From Clostridiales bacterium (lineage in GTDB: Bacteria > Bacillota > Clostridia > Oscillospirales > Ruminococcaceae): a DNA stretch of 10,721 nucleotides. The stretch spans positions 1 to 10,721 of the forward strand of contig JAQXIB010000146.1 in the NCBI GenBank assembly GCA_029007575.1. Reading direction: 5' to 3'. Shown piece after piece: positions 5,985 through 10,721 of this stretch (positions within the stretch are counted from its first letter, which is position 1; each line of letters starts with the position of its first letter). A model generated the notes under the pieces. It did not search any database, was not told the origin of the DNA, and worked only from the letters and a program-made list of their open reading frames with translations. Position numbers and translations under genes: made by a program.

Positions 5985-6293
5985 TCACCAAACATTGCGG
6001 TATTCTTTCTCGCCTTTCGGAGCGGACGCTTCAAAGCATTTTCTCCGATATGCCGCAGCCGCATTGTTGTAAAGCAGGGAATAATTGCCGTATTCCGCAA
6101 GATCTCCGCTAAACAGTGCCATCTGGGACAGCACGTAATATAACAGCAGATCGTCGATCGCGATGCCGTCGTTTCCGCTGCAACCGTCCTCAGCCGCCTT
6201 TCGCTGTGCCTCTCCGATGAAAGCGGCGACTTCCTCATCGGTCAGTCGCCCCGGCTTAAGCGCCTGCACCTTTTCGATAATATGATCATACAT
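5985..6293 (-). CDS. Phage head-tail connector-like protein
   Basis: A 102-residue, mostly helical protein. It opens with MYDHIIEKVQALKPGRLTDEE, has a central hydrophobic helix (IAIDDLLLYYVLSQMALFSGD) and ends with an aromatic- and alanine-rich segment, YNNAAAAYRRK. This layout is common in small connector/adaptor proteins encoded just after capsid genes in phages of Clostridia. Location two genes after the capsid supports this. AAAGGAG lies about 12 bases before the ATG at 6293. The following propeller gene is 150 bases away, an unusually wide gap for a head operon. Confidence 0.55.
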   Translation of the reverse strand: MYDHIIEKVQALKPGRLTDEEVAAFIGEAQRKAAEDGCSGNDGIAIDDLLLYYVLSQMALFSGDLAEYGNYSLLYNNAAAAYRRKCFEASAPKGEKEYRNVW

Positions 6294-6325
6294 GATGGCT
6301 TGCTCTCCTTTCCGATTTTTTGCGG

Positions 6326-6544
6326 TTATTTCCCGTTTTTCCCGATCGAGTCGGATAATTCAATCGCGCGTTGAGATTGTTCCTGCGCATGCTCCAACAC
6401 CTCCGCGACCGAACAAGGCACCTCGACCTCGACGCCCCGCTGAATCAGGTATGCTTTGCCGTTGACGATCACCTGCACATCCCGCTTGTATTTGTCGTTG
6501 TCCTTGTATAATCGGATCTTTCTGGTTTTTTCTGTGTTTTCCAT
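6326..6544 (-). CDS. Small capsid-associated phage protein, 72 residues
   Basis: It matches a recurrent small protein encoded after the major capsid gene in Firmicutes phages, with the recognisable core IRLYKDNDKYKRDVQVIVNGKAYLIQRGVEVEVPCSVAEVLEHA. The N-terminal half is predicted beta-strand and the C-terminal half helical with many polar residues. It is possibly a head decoration or minor head protein, but the role is not established. The ATG at 6544 is preceded by AAAGGAAT. The gene lies downstream of the capsid terminator, so it would be expressed at a lower level than the capsid unless read-through is high. Confidence 0.6.
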   Translation of the reverse strand: MENTEKTRKIRLYKDNDKYKRDVQVIVNGKAYLIQRGVEVEVPCSVAEVLEHAQEQSQRAIELSDSIGKNGK

Positions 6545-6576
6545 GACGATATCATTCCTTTCTAACGATTAAGAGA

Positions 6577-6606
6577 AAAAGGAGTGCCGTAACCGGCACT
6601 CCTTTT
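6577..6606 (-). terminator. Rho-independent terminator directly after the capsid gene
   Basis: A 13-bp perfect stem, AAAAGGAGTGCCG (6577-6589) with CGGCACTCCTTTT (6594-6606), has a four-base loop and a T-run on the minus strand. It begins 7 bases after the capsid stop. It would reduce transcription of the genes downstream of the capsid. Confidence 0.8.
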
Positions 6607-6612
6607 GAGCGT

Positions 6613-7581
6613 TTAGTTGTACTTAGAAGCAGTTTCCACCCGAACCATATAAGCGTCAGTCAGAATACAAGCCGCCTTGGTTGCTTTCCATCCCATGGTA
6701 GAACGCTGGTTGAGCGGGTCTGCCGTACCGGAGGAACCTTTCGGCTTAATAATCATCTCTAAGCCGCCGCCCTCAATGGAAGTTGTCCCGTAAGCGTCGG
6801 CACCGAGAAACAACGTGGAATATACATCGATGGAATTTGCCCCTGCTTTTTCAAAAATCTTCGCTTCGGAGGTTTCCACAAAGCGGACGCCGCAGATACG
6901 GCCGATCTCGCCCGAATAGAAGTTTTTGGCGTTGTAGCTGTTGGGCGCTTCCCATTTGGGGTCGTTCATCAGGTCATAAGCCACATCGGGATGGATGATT
7001 GCGACATAATCGCCGTCAATTTTCTTGGCATTCATCCGTTTGAGCGTAGTCACGGCACGTCTGACCGCATTCACCGTCAAGACGTCATCCGCAGTCAGCG
7101 CCGAGCGGGAGGACACGCTTCCATCACCGTACTGCACATTGGTGCCGCTGTTGAGCACTTCTCTGACGATGCTGTCAAGGGAGGCGCCCGCCTGATCGCC
7201 TAGCACCCTGCCGGCCTCGGCGATGTTGTTGTCGATGGCGGTCATATCCAGCAAATCGGAAGTAGTCACATAGTCGCCGTATTGCGAAACGGTAGCGGTC
7301 ACTTTTTCCCAATCAAGATTTTTTCCGTCGGGAGTAACGCCTTCGGTCAGCGCCGTGGTTGCCTTCGGGAAGGGATTCAAACGGCGGAACTCGATGGTTT
7401 TTCCCTCTCCCTGCGGAATCAGCTTTTTCTGTCCGAACTGGTCATGCACCAGGTTGGGTACGGCGTTTTTGATGACCACTCTGTCATAGAAGCTTTTCAT
7501 CTGCGGCGACATATTATTGCCGTCGCCGGTTTGGGTGGTGGTATTGGTATTCGGGTTGGCAAACAACTGTAAATCCATCAT
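6613..7581 (-). CDS. Major capsid protein, N4-gp56 family
   Basis: A 322-residue HK97-fold-type major head protein. Recognisable stretches of the N4-gp56 family (PF13252) include MSPQMKSFYDRVVIKNA, TIEFRRLNPFPKATTALTEGVTPDG, VTATVSQYGDYVTTSDLL, and a C-terminal block QRSTMGWKATKAACILTDAYMVRVE. The length is normal and the reading frame is intact. The N-terminus is MMDLQLFA, matching the LQ(L/F)FA-type sequence cut by Prp proteases after the alanine, so residues 1-8 are probably removed during maturation. A ribosome site (GAGGA) precedes the ATG. It lies after the scaffold gene in the usual head-gene order and is followed by its own terminator. Confidence 0.9.
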   Translation of the reverse strand: MMDLQLFANPNTNTTTQTGDGNNMSPQMKSFYDRVVIKNAVPNLVHDQFGQKKLIPQGEGKTIEFRRLNPFPKATTALTEGVTPDGKNLDWEKVTATVSQYGDYVTTSDLLDMTAIDNNIAEAGRVLGDQAGASLDSIVREVLNSGTNVQYGDGSVSSRSALTADDVLTVNAVRRAVTTLKRMNAKKIDGDYVAIIHPDVAYDLMNDPKWEAPNSYNAKNFYSGEIGRICGVRFVETSEAKIFEKAGANSIDVYSTLFLGADAYGTTSIEGGGLEMIIKPKGSSGTADPLNQRSTMGWKATKAACILTDAYMVRVETASKYN

Positions 7582-7611
7582 AAAAAATCCTCATTTCTTT
7601 TGATTTGTATT

Positions 7612-8313
7612 TCAAAGTATGATGTTCTCTCCCTTCTGCGCGCGGGCGAGCAATGCGTCGATTTCGTCATTGTTCATCGCTGCCACATTCGGAGAGAGGT
7701 TTCCCGAAATGCCGCTTTGCAAGGCATTTTCGGACGGGCGGCTGCCTCTGGCAATGATGTTGTCTATGACCTGCTTGCCGGTTTTTTTGGCAAGTTTGTC
7801 GGTGATCTCATGCAGATGCAGCGCGGCATACGCTTCGGTGACGCTGAAACCGTTTGACAGCAGTGCCAAAAACTTCCGGTCTTTGGCAAGCTCTCCGACA
7901 TTGATATCCCCGTAAAGGGCGGCGTCCTGCTCCGGAATCGCGGAAAAATCCCGTTCCAGCGCTTCAGCTACCCTGCCGGCATCGAAGCCAAGCGCATCCG
8001 GTGAAGCGGTCTGCCCTTCCGCTTTGTCTGACTCGGACCGGACACTGCCGATCAAACGGCAAAGTTCTTCTCTGTCCGATATGCCGGACGCCTGTTCTAA
8101 CCGCTGTAACACCGGTTCCAATTTATGAAGCGTATCTTCTGCTTTTCTGGCGTTTTTCAGTCTTTGCCCCAGAATGCGGTCAAAATAGGCCTGATATTCC
8201 TCTTTGGTTACAAAGACCTTAAACGGTGCCTGCTCGGCGGCGGCTGTGTCCACAGAAGCGGAGGTTGACTCCGTTTCATCCGGATTCAGCCGAAAATTTT
8301 TCTCTTCGCTCAT
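7612..8313 (-). CDS. Phage capsid scaffold protein
   Basis: A 233-residue, highly charged, predominantly helical protein with no cysteine-rich or membrane region. Residues 35-80 (TKEEYQAYFDRILGQRLKNARKAED onward) are a helical, probably coiled-coil, segment; the C-terminus ends NNDEIDALLARAQKGENIIL, a short hook typical of scaffold proteins that bind the capsid. Its position immediately before the major capsid gene is the standard location. The start is set at ATG 8313, which follows AGAAAGGAATGG; an earlier in-frame ATG at 8400 would add 29 residues that look like non-coding sequence. It has no LQLFA motif at its own N-terminus, unlike the capsid. It would be needed for correct shell assembly and lost before maturation. 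Confidence 0.75.
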   Translation of the reverse strand: MSEEKNFRLNPDETESTSASVDTAAAEQAPFKVFVTKEEYQAYFDRILGQRLKNARKAEDTLHKLEPVLQRLEQASGISDREELCRLIGSVRSESDKAEGQTASPDALGFDAGRVAEALERDFSAIPEQDAALYGDINVGELAKDRKFLALLSNGFSVTEAYAALHLHEITDKLAKKTGKQVIDNIIARGSRPSENALQSGISGNLSPNVAAMNNDEIDALLARAQKGENIIL

Positions 8314-8498
8314 GGTGTTCCATTCCTTTCTGAGCTGATCTGCGGTTTGCCTGTTTTCCAGGCAACACCGATGTTTTGATGCCCGACCGTCGCCTGGCAA
8401 ATCTCGAATAACCGCCGGATCCGTATGCGGTTTTCGCCGATTTCCATCAATAACTGCCTACGCGGCAAGCGACGAAGACGCTGTCTTCCACTTTTGTA
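8310..8498 (-). pseudogene. Possible remnant of a phage gene upstream of the scaffold
   Basis: An open frame of 63 codons (ATG at 8446, 45 residues) ends by overlapping the scaffold start (ATGA). The translated text is arginine-rich (for example ENRIRIRRLFEICQ) and I do not recognise it. It has no ribosome site. It may be the end of a deleted upstream gene or chance. Apart from a short TTGCCTG/CAGGCAA hairpin (8347-8365), nothing else is apparent between the scaffold and repeat copy 2. Confidence 0.2.
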
Positions 8499-8562
8499 TC
8501 ATGGCGCGGTCAGGAAGGTTTCTGCGGCGCAGTTTATTGTCATATGCCGGACGGACAAGCTA

Positions 8563-8720
8563 ATACTAAAATCTAATGAAACGCTTTCATTCTTTCCGAC
8601 CTGAATTGCACCGGAATGTGTTATCCTCCTTGCTGGGCGTCAGCCCAGCGGCGTCGTCTGCCTTTTTCGGTACAATTCATTCTCGAAAATTGATTAAAGC
8701 TTTCAATTAGATTTTAGTAT
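8563..8720 (+). repeat. 158-bp palindromic repeat, copy 2
   Basis: Same length and orientation as copy 1, with about 17 differences by eye. The 47-base core (8620-8666), including the GCTGGGC-GTCA-GCCCAGC hairpin, is identical. The left terminal repeat has a mismatch at its 16th base compared with the right one. In the arms, G1896-C1957 of copy 1 corresponds to A8610-T8671 here and A1899-T1954 corresponds to G8613-C8668, so pairing is preserved by paired changes. The right end overlaps the last codons and stop of the Prp gene. Confidence 0.85.
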
Positions 8721-9018
8721 AACCGGATATCCTCCGGACAGAGAGATGCCGGGGATAAGCTTCGGCAATCGACACCAGTCCCGCAACCACCGCCTGCGAC
8801 ACCGCGGCGGCAGCGGCCGACGACAAATCGAGAGTCACACTTGTTCCGGCAACCGATACCACGGCGGGCGCTTGCCGGCGCACCCCCTCTGTCAGTGCGT
8901 AATACAACGCCGACACCCCTGCGCAAACGATATCTTTTCCTTTTTCGGCATATCCCGCATGGCCTGCGAACTCACACCGAAGCGTATCTCCCGATCGAGT
9001 CAACGTGACTGTGATCAT
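8707..9018 (-). CDS. Prp-family cysteine protease (phage-type)
   Basis: A 103-residue member of the ribosomal-processing cysteine protease family (PF04327). The catalytic pair is H20 in the GHAGYA segment and C32 in KDIVCAGVSALYYALTEGV; the C-terminal half contains the family's alanine-rich helix and the LVSIAEAYP ending. Chromosomal Prp removes the N-terminal extension of ribosomal protein L27 and its gene usually lies between rplU and rpmA. Neither gene is here; instead the neighbours are scaffold and capsid genes. The ATG at 9018 follows AAAGGAG with about 9 bases of spacing. The last residues (part of Y100, then T101, K102, I103 and the stop) lie inside repeat copy 2, so the original C-terminus may have been changed. 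Confidence 0.85.
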   Translation of the reverse strand: MITVTLTRSGDTLRCEFAGHAGYAEKGKDIVCAGVSALYYALTEGVRRQAPAVVSVAGTSVTLDLSSAAAAAVSQAVVAGLVSIAEAYPRHLSVRRISGYTKI

Positions 9019-9049
9019 CGCCTATCGCTCCTTTCCCGAAATGCACCCG

Positions 9050-9096
9050 ATAAAAAAGCTGCCAAACGGATTCATTCTGTTTGACAGCTTCTTTAT
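9050..9096 (-). terminator. Terminator hairpin just upstream of the Prp gene
   Basis: An 18-bp stem with two mismatches, 9050-9067 with 9079-9096, has an 11-base loop. On the minus strand the stem runs into TTTTTTATC, a strong release tract. On the plus strand the following sequence is only moderately T-rich. It stands just 33 bases before the Prp start codon, with no room for a promoter between them. Confidence 0.7.
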
Positions 9097-9312
9097 TCTG
9101 TTTTGCTAGCTTAACAATATCATAGGAAAAGTAGGACATTCAAGGACATTGTGTCAAGAACAATCCACTGGATTGCTCTTGACTGACACCTCTTCCCTTG
9201 CGGCATATATGCCGCCGCATTGCCGCTTATAGCGGCAAACGTTCGAGGTGCTTTTTCTGCTCTGACGGCATTTGTGTTTCCCGACTAATATGATGTCGGG
9301 ATTTTGACCTGT
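9097..9312. other. Hairpin-rich intergenic region between Prp and the isomerase
   Basis: No gene is seen. From left to right it holds a direct repeat of GGACATT (9134-9140, 9144-9150), a 15-bp stem with one mismatch (9153-9167 with 9169-9183), a perfect 16-base palindrome GCGGCATATATGCCGC (9200-9215), an 8-bp stem TTGCCGCT/AGCGGCAA (9220-9238), and a CCCGAC/GTCGGG stem (9280-9300) close to the isomerase stop. The GCGGCA/TGCCGC strings recur in the DUF1492 leader at 4138-4179. Confidence 0.65.
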
Positions 9313-10176
9313 TTAAACCAGTTTTGCAACGGCGGCAGCTCCCGCCCGCAAGGCATATTCGATTTCCTCCTGTCCCTCAAATTCCAGGGTCAGATATCCG
9401 TCATATCCGGCATTTTTCAGTGCGCGGACGCACTGGCTGATCGGGACAACACCATGTCCCGCTACCGTGCCGCGCAAAAACGCGCCGCCTCTCGTGCCGA
9501 AAAACCCCTCGCCGGGATCGCCCTCCTGTCCCGATTTATAGAGAAAATCCTTGACATGAACATGGAAAGCATAAGGAGCGCAGCGCCCTACTGCCGTGAT
9601 CGGATTCTCATCCACGCAGAGGAAATTGCCGATATCCACCAGCAATCCGAAGTTCGGATGTGCCACAGTATTTACCAGCAGTTCCACCCGCTCGGAATCC
9701 TGACAAAACAATCCGTGGTTCTCCACCATGGTGCGAATGCCCTTGTGGGCGGCGTATTCGGTTATCGCCAGACAGCCTTTCGCAAAACGAGGCAGTACGT
9801 TCGAAAAGCCCTGATACTGACGGGAATTGCCGGGAAACGCAAAGGCGGCGTCATGTCGCAAAAGCTTTGTTCCCAGAAGCGCGGCAATGTCGACCTTTCC
9901 TTTCACACGGTCGATTTCCGCCTCTAAATCCCCGCCGCAGCCGCCGAGCAGATCGGCACCGACTGAATAGCAGGCGATTTCGAGCCCGCATCGATCTGCT
10001 TCCGCTTTCAGCCGCACAGCATATTCCGCCTCGGTACAGCCCTGCGGGAGAGTGAGATCGGTAAATTCGATTGCCGCAAAGCCCAATTCTTTTGCTTTTG
10101 CAATCACCGAAAGCTGGGTTTCATCCTGCCCATTCATCAGCCGAGCAAAGCTGTAAGAAGAAATTGCCGTTTTCAT
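9313..10176 (-). CDS. Sugar phosphate isomerase/epimerase (AP endonuclease 2/xylose isomerase-like TIM barrel)
   Basis: A 287-residue protein of the PF01261 family. Members are metal-dependent TIM-barrel enzymes that isomerise or epimerise keto-sugars, inositol derivatives or related compounds in the cytoplasm. Expected metal ligands are visible as E152 in MVENHG, D181 in LVDIGNF, H205/H207 in HVHVKDF and E265 or E267 in LEFEG. The N-terminus KTAISSYSF and the segment ELGFAAIEF are typical strand 1 and strand 2 features. The ATG at 10176 is preferred because AAAAGGA sits about 12 bases upstream; the in-frame ATG at 10188 abuts that ribosome site. It follows a Gfo/Idh/MocA gene by 43 bases in the same direction, suggesting one operon. 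The substrate is unknown. Confidence 0.88.
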   Translation of the reverse strand: MKTAISSYSFARLMNGQDETQLSVIAKAKELGFAAIEFTDLTLPQGCTEAEYAVRLKAEADRCGLEIACYSVGADLLGGCGGDLEAEIDRVKGKVDIAALLGTKLLRHDAAFAFPGNSRQYQGFSNVLPRFAKGCLAITEYAAHKGIRTMVENHGLFCQDSERVELLVNTVAHPNFGLLVDIGNFLCVDENPITAVGRCAPYAFHVHVKDFLYKSGQEGDPGEGFFGTRGGAFLRGTVAGHGVVPISQCVRALKNAGYDGYLTLEFEGQEEIEYALRAGAAAVAKLV

Positions 10177-10219
10177 TTGAATCACCATTCCTTTTCCAAT
10201 CGGAGTCTATCCGAAAAAG

Positions 10220-10720
10220 TCAGTCTGTAATCATTACCTCGTGTCCGGTTCGCGCAGACTCGTAGATAGCATCCAGAATTTTCATAATGGTGATCCCGTC
10301 CTCCGCAGGCGAACAGCAGGGCAAACCTTGCGCAATACAGGCAACATAATGATTGATCTCGTTGTCAAACAGCCCGTCAAAGTTCAGGGCAGTCGGTGCG
10401 TTGAAGCTCACGTTGGTGAGATACCCGTTCTGCTCCGTGAAGATTTCCAGCTCCGGATTCAACACAGCGCCTGCTTTTGTTCCGAATAATTCAATGGTTC
10501 CGCAGTCCTGCTTGATGTTCAGACTGAAGCTCGCCTCAACCGAAAGCACGAACCCGTTGTCAAAACGAATCAGCGCGGAAGCCAGATCCTCTACGTCAAA
10601 GACCGGCTTTTGTTCGTTGCCCGCGGCGACATAATTGCCTCTGGATTTGATATGGCTGCGATCGCCCAGCTTTTTAAAGGTAGCGCCGTAGACCGAAACC
10701 GGCTTGGGATTGCCGGCAAG
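10220..10720 (-). CDS. Gfo/Idh/MocA-family oxidoreductase, C-terminal part (runs off the right edge)
   Basis: The last 166 residues of a larger protein (family about 330-390). The C-terminal alpha/beta domain is present, with typical family stretches NPKPVSVYGATFKKLG, DVEDLASALIRFDNG, EASFSLNI, and the closing SPAEDGITIMKILDAIYESARTG. The N-terminal NAD(P)-binding Rossmann domain lies beyond the window. Such enzymes oxidise or reduce sugars, inositols or related compounds with NAD(P). With the isomerase/epimerase 43 bases downstream this suggests a small catabolic or modification pathway for a sugar or polyol. No frameshift is seen in the visible part. Confidence 0.9.
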   Translation of the reverse strand, partial: LAGNPKPVSVYGATFKKLGDRSHIKSRGNYVAAGNEQKPVFDVEDLASALIRFDNGFVLSVEASFSLNIKQDCGTIELFGTKAGAVLNPELEIFTEQNGYLTNVSFNAPTALNFDGLFDNEINHYVACIAQGLPCCSPAEDGITIMKILDAIYESARTGHEVMITD

Positions 10721-10721
10721 A

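Noticed and set aside
5816..6238. 140-codon minus-strand open frame overlapping the connector gene
   Set aside because: It is rich in Cys, Arg and Ser, unlike a folded protein, and overlaps most of the better-supported connector frame with a good ribosome site.
8314..8400. 29-residue N-terminal extension of the scaffold protein
   Set aside because: The downstream ATG at 8313 has an AAAGGA site, whereas the extension reads as unrelated Arg/Cys-rich sequence with no site.
9304..9927. 207-codon plus-strand open frame opposite the isomerase
   Set aside because: The minus-strand frame has clear family motifs and metal ligands over the same bases; the plus frame is a shadow.

Overview
The window looks like a chromosomal segment of a Gram-positive Clostridia-type bacterium, probably of the Oscillospiraceae/Ruminococcaceae sort. 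This is an inference from strong AAGGAGG-type ribosome binding sites, canonical TTGACA/TATAAT promoters, Firmicutes-style phage proteins and moderate GC. Ordinary host genes lie at both ends and a small, compact block of phage genes sits between them.

Left end (1-2060): the N-terminal part of tsaE (tRNA t6A synthesis ATPase) on the minus strand, then a divergent promoter region, then an iron-containing alcohol dehydrogenase on the plus strand. The dehydrogenase is followed by a 158-bp palindromic repeat (copy 1) and a strong terminator.

Lysis module (2175-3395, plus strand): a 54-residue cysteine-rich protein, a phage holin and an M15-type peptidase/LysM endolysin, overlapping or abutting each other as one operon. 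A hairpin at 3398-3440 separates this from a convergent minus-strand block.

Morphogenesis module (read right to left on the minus strand, 9018 to 3465): a Prp-family cysteine protease, repeat copy 2, scaffold protein, N4-gp56-type major capsid protein with its own terminator, a 72-residue capsid-linked small protein, a connector-like protein, a 461-residue probable beta-propeller virion protein, a 52-residue coiled-coil protein, and a DUF1492/ArpU-like late regulator behind a structure-rich leader. The capsid begins with an LQLFA motif, the type of site cut by Prp proteases, so the Prp gene and the capsid gene probably work together. No terminase, portal, integrase, repressor or tail-fibre gene is visible, and metabolic genes close the block on both sides. 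The block is therefore a remnant, a rearranged prophage or a domesticated capsid-plus-lysis cassette.

Right end (9019-10721): a 290-base, hairpin-rich intergenic region, then a sugar phosphate isomerase/epimerase and the C-terminal part of a Gfo/Idh/MocA oxidoreductase on the minus strand, probably one sugar- or inositol-type catabolic operon.

The most unusual feature is the pair of 158-bp repeats at 1849-2006 and 8563-8720. They have equal length and orientation, identical 16-bp outer ends on three of four arms, an identical 47-base core, and compensatory base changes between their arms. They bracket the phage block except for Prp, whose stop codon lies inside copy 2.
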